From Hymenobacter sp. YC55 (GTDB lineage: Bacteria > Bacteroidota > Bacteroidia > Cytophagales > Hymenobacteraceae): a DNA stretch of 64,000 bases. A program made the translations under genes and the position numbers. Where the stretch lies: contig NZ_JARNTX010000002.1 of assembly GCF_029433095.1 (NCBI RefSeq), positions 1,240,001 to 1,304,000 of the forward strand. Direction: 5' to 3'. The notes beneath the pieces are model-generated. The model worked only from the letters and a program-made list of their open reading frames with translations. It searched no databases and was not told the DNA's origin. Below, in pieces: positions 26,152 to 34,777 of the stretch. Each line of letters opens with the position of its first letter. Position 1 is the stretch's first letter.

Positions 26152-26412
26152 TTACTTACAGCCACAGTCCTGGCACTCCTGCAGGGTAGTAAACGGCACT
26201 ACGCCACCGCAGCCACCCCAAGTAAATGGCTTGCACTTTTTGTCTTTAGGGTCATAATAGTAGCGCACAAAGGCTGCGTAGCACAGGCCTGCATCGGGTA
26301 CGAGCGCACAGGCTGCTGGCTGAGAAGCAGGTTCGGGAGCATTTTTCTCAGGTTGGCAGGAGGTAACCGCGGCTAGGAGCGCGGCGGTTGAGAGAAGTAG
26401 AGCGTATTTCAT
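26152..26412 (-). CDS. Kunitz/BPTI-domain lipoprotein
   Basis: 86 residues from the ATG at 26410-26412, which gives a lipoprotein signal ending AAVTSC. After a Pro/Ala/Glu linker the mature part carries the Kunitz cysteine frame: Cys-x8-Cys-x15-Cys-x7-Cys exactly as in BPTI, then Cys-x11-Cys (one shorter) and an extra cysteine near the end (CQDCGC). RYYYDP and FTWGGCGG match the BPTI core RYFYN and FVYGGC. The reactive P1 position after the second cysteine is Tyr (LCYAAF), which suits inhibition of chymotrypsin-like proteases. It may protect the envelope from host, predator or own proteases; target unknown. Confidence 0.82.
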   Translation of the reverse strand: MKYALLLSTAALLAAVTSCQPEKNAPEPASQPAACALVPDAGLCYAAFVRYYYDPKDKKCKPFTWGGCGGVVPFTTLQECQDCGCK

Positions 26413-26494
26413 AATAGCACGAGCCTGACTGCTACTATAGGGTTGCAAAGCAGCTAATTTGCCTTCAACTCAACTAGTAAAACCACTTGAGGCT

Positions 26495-27715
26495 TCACTT
26501 GCTAACTGGCCTGCGGCGAAGCATATATAACGCAGTCAGCAGCCCGGTCGCCAGAAGCGCAGAAAGCCCTTGGAAACGGATGCGCCACCAAGGAGAAGTA
26601 CCCATAGTCCGATTTACTTCAAGGGAATTGCTCCAAGCAATGAAGGCATCCGCAATAGGTAACTGGCCGAAAAGGTAGCGTTTCTGGCCACTGATTTGAA
26701 AAGGCATACCAAAAGCCTCTATACTATTGCGTAAGCCAACGGCAGTGACCGTGTCGCCATAGCGCTGCATAACGCGTCGGCCTACAATAGATGCCGCTCC
26801 ACCCACGTCGAGTAGCACTGGCCCTGAGTCGATATGCTCCGCATTGTCGGCTTCCTGTGCCGATTCGCGCATGCCTGGCAAACCAAAACGAGAGGTAAGA
26901 AAATGGTGCCGATACAGCCGGAAGTGCCGCCGGGCGTAGGTGGAGTCTATTTCGTACAGAAAATTGAGTAGTTGGCTTTGCGACGCGCCAAGAGCTGCTT
27001 GTTGCACCTTGCCCGTGCGCGCATCTGTTTTGTGCGGAATCATGCCCAACGAGTCGAGGCGTGTGTCCACGACGGTTAGCCACTGCCGAATAGTTGCTTG
27101 ATACTGTGGCGGTAGTACTCGGTCGTGGCACGCCAGGGCCGCCAGGCACATCATTCCATCGGCAGGCCATGCCGCACCCGGGTACGACTCGAGGTAGGGA
27201 GTAGAGCTTACAGCCAAAGCCTGCGCTATCTGCGTGCAATTCTGCTTGAACAGCTTGACGTCGGCGGCAGTCCGCTCAGCGGAAGTTTGCGCAGCCAGGT
27301 AGCGGCCCAACACATAGGTAGACCAACCTCGATAATAAGCACCGTAGGGCAGTGGCAGATCCTGCTCAAATATGGCGCGCCCAGCTGGTGACAGAATAGC
27401 TCGCATGGCCCAGGCGGTTTCTCCTAACGCCTCATGACGTAACATTGAACTATCGGGCAGGCCGCCCGCCAGTTCCACCCAGCTCAGACCATAGAGGGCG
27501 TTGAGATACACGAAGCCTTCCGGATATAGCTCTTGCATATCCTCCCCGGCTCCTTGGTGCATGGGGGTTTTCAGGAAGCGTAGCTGGCCCAGCAAATCCT
27601 GATTAAGTGGTCTGCCCGCAACTGGTTCTATCTGCGGCTGATAATACAGCCGGTAGTTCAGGTACAGCAGATAGAGCAAAGGCAAACACAGCAGTGCTCG
27701 AAGTAACGTGCGCAT
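26495..27715 (-). CDS. Membrane-anchored helical protein, unknown
   Basis: 406 residues with a hydrophobic helix at each end (LLRALLCLPLLYLLYLNYRL at the start and GLSALLATGLLTALYML near the end). The middle about 340 residues are soluble and helical with repeated aromatic/Gly turns: YRGWSTYVLGRYL, YPGAAWPADGMMC, DSGPVLLDVGG. This resembles alpha/alpha-barrel folds of the linalool dehydratase or glycosidase kind, but I cannot see a secure catalytic set. It begins 9 bases after the TIGR01777 stop, so the two are one operon. Function unknown. Confidence 0.72.
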   Translation of the reverse strand: MRTLLRALLCLPLLYLLYLNYRLYYQPQIEPVAGRPLNQDLLGQLRFLKTPMHQGAGEDMQELYPEGFVYLNALYGLSWVELAGGLPDSSMLRHEALGETAWAMRAILSPAGRAIFEQDLPLPYGAYYRGWSTYVLGRYLAAQTSAERTAADVKLFKQNCTQIAQALAVSSTPYLESYPGAAWPADGMMCLAALACHDRVLPPQYQATIRQWLTVVDTRLDSLGMIPHKTDARTGKVQQAALGASQSQLLNFLYEIDSTYARRHFRLYRHHFLTSRFGLPGMRESAQEADNAEHIDSGPVLLDVGGAASIVGRRVMQRYGDTVTAVGLRNSIEAFGMPFQISGQKRYLFGQLPIADAFIAWSNSLEVNRTMGTSPWWRIRFQGLSALLATGLLTALYMLRRRPVSK

Positions 27716-27724
27716 TAGCTACCG

Positions 27725-28639
27725 CTACTCCTCTTCATAGAACGACTCCAATGCCGGCTTCAGGTGGGGGTACTCGAACGTGAAGCCCTGGCGGAGTACT
27801 TTCTCGGCGCTGACGCGTTGGCTGGCCAACACAATTTCGCTCATCTCGCCCATCATTAAATTCAAGGCAAACTCTGGCACCTTCGGCAGCACCAACGGGC
27901 GGTGCAGCACACTGGCCAAGGTTTCAGTGAATTCTTTGTTGGTAACAGGGTTGGGCGCCACTGCATTGTAAGTGCCGTGCCACTGCGGTTCTTCCAGCAT
28001 CTGCATTAGCAGGCGGCACAGATCGTCGAGGTGAATCCAGGACATGTACTGCCGACCTGTGCCAAGTGGAGCCCCTGCCATCATCTTCACCGTGCGCGCC
28101 AGTGGCACCAGCGCCCCTCCCTCCGGGCTCAGCACAATGCCAATACGAGTGATAATGGTGCGGATACCGAGGCGCTCTACATCGTGAGCCGCTAACTCCC
28201 AGCGCTGCGAAACATCCACCAGAAAGTCGGTGGCCGACGCCGGAGACGTTTCTTCGTTCACCACTTGGTCGCCACTGTCTCCATATATACCAATGGCCGA
28301 AGCTGAAATAAACGCTCGTACATGGTGCCCGTCTTTCGCCAGTTCACGCGCCAACAAGGCGGTCCCGCCCAAGCGGCTCGTGAGAATTTCGTGCTTTCGC
28401 TCTTCCGTCCATTTGCCATCCGAAACGCTAGAACCCGCCAAATTAATGACGTAATCAGCGTATGGTATAGCGGCTTCGTCGATAGTGCCTGCTCGCAGAT
28501 CCCAGCGAAAGCTGCGGTAGTGGCCAGTACTAGGCTGCCGGCTAAGCAAGGCTACCTCGTAGCCCGCATCAATAAGCATCTCGGCAAGACGGGTGCCAAT
28601 CATACCAGTACCACCGCTGATGAGGACTTTACGAGACAT
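27725..28639 (-). CDS. TIGR01777-family NAD(P)-dependent epimerase
   Basis: 304 residues, YfcH-like. The Rossmann NAD(P) motif is ISGGTGMIGTRLAEML (about 7-22), followed by VINLAGSSVSDGKW and ISASAIGIYGDSGD, and a C-terminal domain with VLPKVPEFALNLMMGEMSE. These are extended short-chain dehydrogenases with unknown substrate. It is cytosolic. The next gene begins 9 bases after the stop. Upstream 122 bases hold its likely promoter and the end of the folE gene. Confidence 0.93.
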   Translation of the reverse strand: MSRKVLISGGTGMIGTRLAEMLIDAGYEVALLSRQPSTGHYRSFRWDLRAGTIDEAAIPYADYVINLAGSSVSDGKWTEERKHEILTSRLGGTALLARELAKDGHHVRAFISASAIGIYGDSGDQVVNEETSPASATDFLVDVSQRWELAAHDVERLGIRTIITRIGIVLSPEGGALVPLARTVKMMAGAPLGTGRQYMSWIHLDDLCRLLMQMLEEPQWHGTYNAVAPNPVTNKEFTETLASVLHRPLVLPKVPEFALNLMMGEMSEIVLASQRVSAEKVLRQGFTFEYPHLKPALESFYEEE

Positions 28640-28761
28640 GGCGTAGGGAGCTTATTGTAGGTGTGTAGTTGTAGCGCAAAAAGCAGCTTTTAGGGCCTGG
28701 ATTGAAAAACTACGGCAACCTATAACTAAAACCAGAAAAACCTGCAATCTGCCTTAAAAAC

Positions 28762-29433
28762 TCATTTGCCAATCAAACGCAAAAACTCGGCTCGTAGGGC
28801 TGCATCTTCACCAAAAACACCACCATACTCAGCTGTAAGCGTGGAACTGCTCGTGTCGTTTACACCTCGGCTCATCACGCACAAATGGTCGGCCTCAATA
28901 AGTACGGCCACGTTATCAGTATGGAGGGCTTGCTTTAGCTCTTCCGCAATCTGGCGAGTTAGACGCTCCTGCACCTGTGGCCGGCGGGCGTAGTACTGCA
29001 CTACGCGGTTAAGCTTACTTAAACCTACCACATGCTCGCCGGGCAAATACGCTACGTGGGCCTTGCCGATAATAGGAACGAAGTGATGCTCGCAGCACGA
29101 GAAAAGTGTGATATCGCGCTCCACCAGCATCTGGCCATATTGGTAGCGGTTGTCGAAAAGCCGCACCTCAGGCCGATGTTCGGGCGAAAGGCCGCGAAAC
29201 CACTCTTGCACGTACATCTTAGCCACGCGGCGCGGCGTACCAGCTAAGCTATCGTCCGTCAAGTCGAGGCCTAGCAGGTGCATGATTTCGCGAAAGTGCT
29301 CGGTTATGCCTGCTATCTTTTCCTCGTCAGTAAGGGCAAAGGCATCGGGGCGAAGAGGAGTGCGTAAATCGGCCGACAGGTGGGTATCGACGGGTGGGGT
29401 GCCCCCAGCCGGGGTAGGCACGGATTTATCCAT
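28762..29433 (-). CDS. folE: GTP cyclohydrolase I
   Basis: 223 residues. It opens GTP to 7,8-dihydroneopterin triphosphate, the first step to folate, queuosine or biopterin. Zinc and substrate residues are seen in SCCEHHFVPIIGKAH (about 112-126), GLSKLNRVVQYYARRPQVQERL and EADHLCVMSRGVND. The N-terminal 40 residues are a poorly conserved Pro/Thr-rich leader. The start overlaps the end of the PTPS gene by 8 bases, so both are translated from one message. folB, a later folate step, is at 56657. Confidence 0.97.
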   Translation of the reverse strand: MDKSVPTPAGGTPPVDTHLSADLRTPLRPDAFALTDEEKIAGITEHFREIMHLLGLDLTDDSLAGTPRRVAKMYVQEWFRGLSPEHRPEVRLFDNRYQYGQMLVERDITLFSCCEHHFVPIIGKAHVAYLPGEHVVGLSKLNRVVQYYARRPQVQERLTRQIAEELKQALHTDNVAVLIEADHLCVMSRGVNDTSSSTLTAEYGGVFGEDAALRAEFLRLIGK

Positions 29434-29833
29434 GATATTCTACAAAGTTTCGCTCGGTCTCATACAAAGTAACCGAGAGGCTCAGCTGCGGATCTAAGTG
29501 CGTACGCAACCGGTTCCAGATAACAACCGCAATGTTCTCGGCAGTTGGATTGAGTTCACGGAATTCCTCTGTGTCCAGATTCAGGTTCCGATGATCAAAG
29601 GTATCGAGAATCTCGCGTTTAATGAGGTCACTTAACCGCTTCATGTCGTACACGTAGCCGGTTTCCGGGTTGGTTTCCCCGGTCAGGCGTACGATAAGCT
29701 CGTAGTTATGACCGTGGTAGTGGGGGTTGTTGCATTTGCCAAACACACGTTGGTTCTGCTCGTCGCTCCAAGCTGGATTGTGCAGACGATGTGCGGCATT
29801 GAAGTGTTCCTTTCGGCAGACAGTTACAGGCAT
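29426..29833 (-). CDS. 6-pyruvoyl/6-carboxy-tetrahydropterin synthase
   Basis: 135 residues of the PTPS/QueD fold. Zinc ligands are HFNAAHRL and HGHNY, with the nucleophile Cys in FGKCNNPHYHGHNY (about 31-44). The triad Asp-His is in FDHRNLNLD, and Glu in YETE near the end. The KCNNP motif and the ENIAVVIWN segment are closer to animal-type PTPS (tetrahydrobiopterin) than to QueD, which has CGxxHGH. It takes the product of FolE, whose gene overlaps by 8 bases. Whether the product is a biopterin or a queuosine precursor cannot be fixed here. Confidence 0.92.
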   Translation of the reverse strand: MPVTVCRKEHFNAAHRLHNPAWSDEQNQRVFGKCNNPHYHGHNYELIVRLTGETNPETGYVYDMKRLSDLIKREILDTFDHRNLNLDTEEFRELNPTAENIAVVIWNRLRTHLDPQLSLSVTLYETERNFVEYHG

Positions 29834-30017
29834 AGGAGAGAGAAACCGTGAGGGGTTGATTTTGTTTTGTGATTTATGCTCTTACAAGATGAGGTAAATG
29901 GGGCTCCATAAATAGCATTTTTGTCAGTTTAGCAACATGTGATATAACCTATTTAATAAAAGATCATTTAGGCGAAAAAAAACATTCCAGAGCGTAGTGA
30001 GATGTATTAGGAGTAGT

Positions 30018-30025
30018 TAAATTTG
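30018..30025 (+). promoter_or_regulatory. -7 box upstream of coiled-coil protein
   Basis: TAAATTTG matches TAnnTTTG, 63 bases before the ATG at 30089. No clear -33 element. Confidence 0.4.
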
Positions 30026-30088
30026 AAGAGTCGAAATATAAAAATCGGACTTAAACGAGACTCACGTACCACTAATTACCTCATTCAC

Positions 30089-30796
30089 ATGAAAAAAGGC
30101 GTACTCCTCTCCCTGTTGTTTTTTGTGCTGACGGCGACTGGCTACGCACAGAAATCACCCGTTGATGAAACGGATATGGCTATCAAAGGGATTCCCCGTA
30201 AAGGCCAGCGCGTAACCATTCAGTTGGACAGCAAGCGCGTTGATGAATCCTGGAAGAAGCAGCTTGATGCGCAGTTTGGCAATAAAGTAAAAGCCGATAA
30301 AGGTATTTACCAGCTAGAAGGTGTTGTTATCGAAGACATTTCGAAAACCCCTATTCGCGTAATCAGCAAAGTAGATGCTACTCCAACCGGTACATCAGTT
30401 TGGTGGTCTGTTGACTTGGGTAACGCTTACCTGAGCAAAGATGCCACTCCTGTGCAGTGGAAAGCTAGCGAGAAGTACCTGAAAGATTTCGCTCGGATGC
30501 TGTACCGCGAAGACCTTGCTGTTCAAGTAGCTGAAGCTGAGAAGTCGTTGGTATCGTCGCAGAACAACCACATGGCAGTAATTCAGAAGTCTGACGCCAT
30601 CAAGAAAGACATCGAGAAGAACAAGTTGAAGAAAGTTGAAATCCAGCAGCAATTGGCTCAGAACGCCGCTGAACTGCTACAATACAACAACCAAGTAGAC
30701 TTGAACCTCAAAGAGCAAGAAGCTGCTCGCGCCGACATTGTGAATATGCGCGTAGCACTCGAGGCTGTAAAAGAGCGCATGAACAAGATTGAGTAG
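30089..30796 (+). CDS. Exported coiled-coil protein
   Basis: 235 residues. The ATG at 30089 gives a clean signal peptide (MKKGVLLSLLFFVLTATGYAQ, cleaved after AQ). The mature part starts with a beta-rich domain (GQRVTIQLDSKRV, VSWWSV-like WWSVDLGNAYL) of about 120 residues. The last 110 residues form a long coiled coil rich in Lys, Gln and Glu (VAEAEKSLVSSQNNHMAVIQ onward), likely to oligomerise. No lipid cysteine is present, so it is soluble in the periplasm or secreted. A terminator follows. Family not recognised. Confidence 0.72.
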   Translation: MKKGVLLSLLFFVLTATGYAQKSPVDETDMAIKGIPRKGQRVTIQLDSKRVDESWKKQLDAQFGNKVKADKGIYQLEGVVIEDISKTPIRVISKVDATPTGTSVWWSVDLGNAYLSKDATPVQWKASEKYLKDFARMLYREDLAVQVAEAEKSLVSSQNNHMAVIQKSDAIKKDIEKNKLKKVEIQQQLAQNAAELLQYNNQVDLNLKEQEAARADIVNMRVALEAVKERMNKIE

Positions 30797-30847
30797 TAAC
30801 AACAAGAGAACTGCTGGCCTACCATCAAATTGTACTTAATATTATCC

Positions 30848-30877
30848 AGAGAGCCGCTTCCATGGGAGCGGCTCTCT
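30848..30877 (+). terminator. Intrinsic terminator
   Basis: An 11-bp perfect stem (30848-30858 with 30867-30877, AGAGAGCCGCT type) followed by TGTTTT. It lies 51 bases after the coiled-coil protein stop and is one of the clearest terminators in the window. Confidence 0.85.
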
Positions 30878-31035
30878 TGTTTTACTACAATGCCTCCGAG
30901 GGGATTTTAGTGAGCCTCACATTTAGTACTATTCAATCAGTGGCCGTAGTATGCTAACAGAAGAAAGGCCGCTCATTTAATAGCTTAATAAGTGCTAATT
31001 TTTAAAAGAAGCTCTCCTTCAATGCCAACTACGGT

Positions 31036-31626
31036 TTAATTCATAGCTTCTTTCACTTGCTGTTCGGCAGCCTTTTCGTCCTTCCAACTCACAACACGTA
31101 TTTCGCCAAGACGCCCTTGATGCAGAAACCATTGACGAATAACCTCCTGAGCGCCAGGGTAGCGGCTGGTTAGGTCATGCCACGAAACTACATCAGGCAA
31201 TATCTGCTGGCTAGGCCGGGCTGGTACCGCCAGCACTATCGGCTTCAGTATCCCATTGTCGTCGAGCGTAAGCAATCCTATGGGTAATACTTCCAGTACC
31301 GTACCAGTTGGTTGGGTTTCAATAAGCACAAGTGCCGCTAATGGATTAGCAGCTGCACCCAAGCGTGTGCCTGGTATGAAGCCCTGGTTGCCGGGACACG
31401 GTAAAAACTCAGCAACTAGTTCGAGGCCGGCCCGGCGGACTGGCACGAATTCGTGGCTGGTGGGGTCGTAGCGGCGAGCGTGGTTGGTACCGGCTGGCAT
31501 TTCTACTACCACTTGCAACAGCTTCCGCTCCGCCGAGAAGGTGGGTAAGTCCTCATAGTGGGGAGTGCAGCTGGCAAAGAAACCACTAAGCAACGCCGCT
31601 TTAAAGAGGCCAGCGGTATAGCGCAT
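31036..31626 (-). CDS. Lipoprotein in operon with M1 peptidase
   Basis: 196 residues from the ATG at 31624-31626, which yields a lipoprotein signal ending GFFASC (Cys20). The mature part has a beta domain of about 130 residues with LLQVVVEMPAG, GLELVAEFLPCPGNQGFIPGT and VLEVLPIGLLTLDDNG, then a helical end. The segment LPCPGNQGFIPGT resembles inorganic-pyrophosphatase-like lipoprotein segments, but I see no catalytic set. It begins 28 bases after the M1 peptidase stop, so it is co-transcribed and probably acts with it in the envelope. Confidence 0.72.
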   Translation of the reverse strand: MRYTAGLFKAALLSGFFASCTPHYEDLPTFSAERKLLQVVVEMPAGTNHARRYDPTSHEFVPVRRAGLELVAEFLPCPGNQGFIPGTRLGAAANPLAALVLIETQPTGTVLEVLPIGLLTLDDNGILKPIVLAVPARPSQQILPDVVSWHDLTSRYPGAQEVIRQWFLHQGRLGEIRVVSWKDEKAAEQQVKEAMN

Positions 31627-31654
31627 GCTAGACAAGTGAAACAAGAGGAATACG

Positions 31655-34636
31655 CTACTGCGCTAGTTGCTCATCAAGTAACCGAAAAGGGTTTAGTTGA
31701 TCGAGACGCAGTACGAAGCGAATCTGGTTAGTGAAGTCCTTGCGGTTGGCCGGGAAGCCGTTGCTATATTGAGAGCCTGCCACTGGAAAGTAAAAACTCA
31801 AAGCCCGATTCAAAATTGGCAAGCTTATACCAGCATCATAATACAAGCGCTGCGGGTTGCGGTCTGCTACTACTTGGTTTTTCTCCTTGGTGGCTCCAAA
31901 ATCGGCGAAGAGCCCGAACGGGGTCACGGGCAGATCAGCCTGCAGATTGAGCGTGGTAAGCCAACGACGACTTGCAACGGGCACATTCGCTTTGAAAGCA
32001 CCGTCTCTGTCATCAAACTGATGTTCTTGGGCTGCTAAGCTGGGTGACATCTGCTGCCGGTCAAGGAACATAGTTTGGCGCCGATAATCGAAGCTGCCGC
32101 TCAAGCCCATAGCAAAGGGCGTTTCGTTCGCCTTTTGCAAGAAGCTGCCTCCAAACAGGCGCACTGAGAAAGTTTTCTTCGGAGAGTAGTAACGTGTATG
32201 CTTTACTTCAGCCCGCACTAAGGCTGCTACCGTTCGCTCGTTGTCTTCTGAAAGGTCAGGAGTGAAGTAGTTGAGTTCGATATGCCCATTCCAACGCCGA
32301 ATAGCATTGCTGATGCCTACGCCATACTCCAGCGACTGTATACTCGCCGTAACGCGGTTGTCCTGGGTATAAATGGCCGTGTTGGCCAGCTTCACCGTGT
32401 GCTGCGGCTTGTCGAAAGCCGTGTGGGGCAACTGCAGCGTCAAGCTAGGTTCCACTTTGCGGTAGCGTTCGAAGCGCTGTACTACCACACCTAGCACTGC
32501 CCGGCGCGTGAACTGAACCGGCAAAATATTCAGGTTCAGAACTCCAATACCGTTCAGCTCTTTACGGTTGAAGCTGTACATAGGCATAGCTAGGTAGCTG
32601 AACTTTTTGACGTTGATAGGGCTGTTGTAGAAAGCAGCACCCAGCATAAACTTGTCTGATGTATTAGCCCCGAATACCGGTAACCAGTTAATCGCCGCCC
32701 GATCCCAACGCTCGGGACTTATCGCGGGGCGTAGCTTCACGGGCTCTAAGGCACGCAGAAGACCGGTAGTTCGAAGGTGGTCGTCGCGGCGGTTCAGCTG
32801 GGGGGTGAGGTACTCCGGATCGGCAACAATGGCAGCAACTCCTTCCTCCCGAAACCGCAATACGGCGCTGTCGTCTTCATCGGTGTTGGTAAAGGGCTTG
32901 GTCCATTGCGTTTCTAGCACTTTGCCTTGCGCATCGAGCGTAGCTACTGGGAACGGAAACGGGGTAGGAGAGTCGTTGCGAATCAATACTTTGCGCTGCC
33001 CTTTTTCTTCCTTCGACTTGGCTATTACGGCGTTATAGCGGTAGGTGCCAGTAAGCATAGGCCCAAAAAACCAGGCAAGCTTCTGCCCGGTCGTTTGCTC
33101 GAATACAGCCTGCATATCCTCAGGGTAAGGATGGCGAAATTGCCACTGCTCGTAGTAGGCCTGCATGGCAGCATCGAACTTCTCTTGCCCCAAGTAAGCT
33201 GCAAAGTATTTCAGCAGAGAGGCTGTTTTACTGTACATGATGATGGCATAGTTTAGCTTACCGTAATCAGCAGAAGTGATGTTACTTATTGGCTGGTCAA
33301 GGCCTCGACTAGCTACTGCTTGGTAAGGAATCTGGCTGAGTGCTGCGTTAGGGAGGCCATCGGTACTTAAGAGTCGGGCTCCCGTACCCGTGGTGGGCAA
33401 CCCTGCCAAAATGCCTCCACTTTCGCCATGCAATTCGGCCACTCGGTTCTCTACATAAGAATTCACGCCTTCGTCCATCCAGCCAAAATCTCGCTCGTTG
33501 GAAGCCAGAATGCCGTAGAACCAATTGTGACCCACCTCATGCACAATAGCTTCTGGCTGCGTGACGGTTACCATAGGATACTCCATGCCCGAACCGGCAC
33601 TCAGGGCGCCATCTACAGCCGTAGCCGCACTGTAGGGGTATTCACCTACCCAGCGCGAGTAGTACACCACGGCCGAGTCGACGTCCTGCAGGCCTTTTTG
33701 CCACTTGGTAGCTTCCTTGTTGGTGAACAGCACCCACGTGGCCACCTGTCGACCCGAGGGCAGTGTCACGCCACTTTTCAGCACGTTGAATCGCTTATCT
33801 GCAAACCAGGCAAAATCATGCACACGGTCTTGCACGTAGCGTAGCGTTTTAGTTTCAGTAGCAGAAGCTGGAAAGTCTAGGTCGTCGCCGAAGTCAGCGG
33901 CAGTTTTCTTGAGTGCTGTGGCCGCTGCCAATTGGTCGAGGCGAGTCTGCTCCTCGGGGTTCTGCAGCACGCCGGTAGCGCCCACCGTGTAATTGGCGGG
34001 AAGCGTAATCCGAACATCAAACGAACCAAACTCCGAGTAAAATTCGCCTTGGTCGAGATAAGGCATGGGATGCCAGCCTTTCCGGTCGTAGACAGCTGGT
34101 TTGGGATACCACTGCGTAATCTGGTAGCTCTGGTCTACGTGGCCAAAGCGCGAGAAGGAATCAGGAATTTTTACCCGAAAGGGCGTGGTAATTGTGACGC
34201 TGGCGCCGGGAGCTAGCCGCTGTGGCAGCAATAGCTTGGCCATGTCCGGGCTTTCGGGGTCATACTCCAACTTGGCAGGCTGGCCGTTTACTTGAAAATC
34301 AAGCTGGTCGATAAAACCACGTTGCTGGGCAGTGGAAAAATGAAATTTGCGGCTTTGATTGCGGAGTTGCTGCCGAGCAAATGCAGTGTTATCGTCACGG
34401 TAAGCATTAGGCCACAAATGAAACCAGATGAAAGGTAATGCTGAGGGCGAGTTGTTGGTATATACCAACTCTTCGCGGCCCGTAAGCACGTGCTGCTTGT
34501 CATCCAGTGTAACATCAATCGAATAATTGACCTGTTGCTGCCAATAGGCGGCAGGGGCCACAGGTTTGGCTGTGGGCTGCGAAAACGTCAGCAAGGGCAG
34601 CGCAATCAGCCAGAAGCCGACTATAAGTTTTTTCAT
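31655..34636 (-). CDS. M1-family metallopeptidase with C-terminal outer-membrane barrel
   Basis: 993 residues. The ATG at 34634-34636 gives a signal peptide (MKKLIVGFWLIALPLLTFSQ). The peptidase part (about 40-560) has an N-terminal beta domain and the zinc site HEVGHNWFYG with the third ligand Glu in WMDEGVNSY 18 residues on (about 365-390); the substrate loop is GSGMEYP in place of GAMEN. Residues about 600-993 carry no peptidase sequence. They are a string of amphipathic strands ending FTNQIRFVLRLDQL, typical of an outer-membrane beta barrel. It would hold the peptidase at the cell surface or in the periplasm. The barrel assignment is inference from strand pattern. Confidence 0.88.
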   Translation of the reverse strand: MKKLIVGFWLIALPLLTFSQPTAKPVAPAAYWQQQVNYSIDVTLDDKQHVLTGREELVYTNNSPSALPFIWFHLWPNAYRDDNTAFARQQLRNQSRKFHFSTAQQRGFIDQLDFQVNGQPAKLEYDPESPDMAKLLLPQRLAPGASVTITTPFRVKIPDSFSRFGHVDQSYQITQWYPKPAVYDRKGWHPMPYLDQGEFYSEFGSFDVRITLPANYTVGATGVLQNPEEQTRLDQLAAATALKKTAADFGDDLDFPASATETKTLRYVQDRVHDFAWFADKRFNVLKSGVTLPSGRQVATWVLFTNKEATKWQKGLQDVDSAVVYYSRWVGEYPYSAATAVDGALSAGSGMEYPMVTVTQPEAIVHEVGHNWFYGILASNERDFGWMDEGVNSYVENRVAELHGESGGILAGLPTTGTGARLLSTDGLPNAALSQIPYQAVASRGLDQPISNITSADYGKLNYAIIMYSKTASLLKYFAAYLGQEKFDAAMQAYYEQWQFRHPYPEDMQAVFEQTTGQKLAWFFGPMLTGTYRYNAVIAKSKEEKGQRKVLIRNDSPTPFPFPVATLDAQGKVLETQWTKPFTNTDEDDSAVLRFREEGVAAIVADPEYLTPQLNRRDDHLRTTGLLRALEPVKLRPAISPERWDRAAINWLPVFGANTSDKFMLGAAFYNSPINVKKFSYLAMPMYSFNRKELNGIGVLNLNILPVQFTRRAVLGVVVQRFERYRKVEPSLTLQLPHTAFDKPQHTVKLANTAIYTQDNRVTASIQSLEYGVGISNAIRRWNGHIELNYFTPDLSEDNERTVAALVRAEVKHTRYYSPKKTFSVRLFGGSFLQKANETPFAMGLSGSFDYRRQTMFLDRQQMSPSLAAQEHQFDDRDGAFKANVPVASRRWLTTLNLQADLPVTPFGLFADFGATKEKNQVVADRNPQRLYYDAGISLPILNRALSFYFPVAGSQYSNGFPANRKDFTNQIRFVLRLDQLNPFRLLDEQLAQ

Positions 34637-34668
34637 ACGAGGCAACAAGGAACGGGACGATACTGAAA

Positions 34669-34676
34669 CGAAAGTA
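34669..34676 (-). promoter_or_regulatory. -7-like box of M1 peptidase gene
   Basis: On the reverse strand TACTTTCG, one base from TAnnTTTG, 32 bases before the start codon. Confidence 0.35.
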
Positions 34677-34777
34677 ACTATCTGTTGCGTATGGCTGCGC
34701 TACAACCTTTGCCAAGTGCCCACCGTTTGCACAGGCAGTACTTTCCAACTCCGCTTCGGCGGCCCAATCACATCGCT

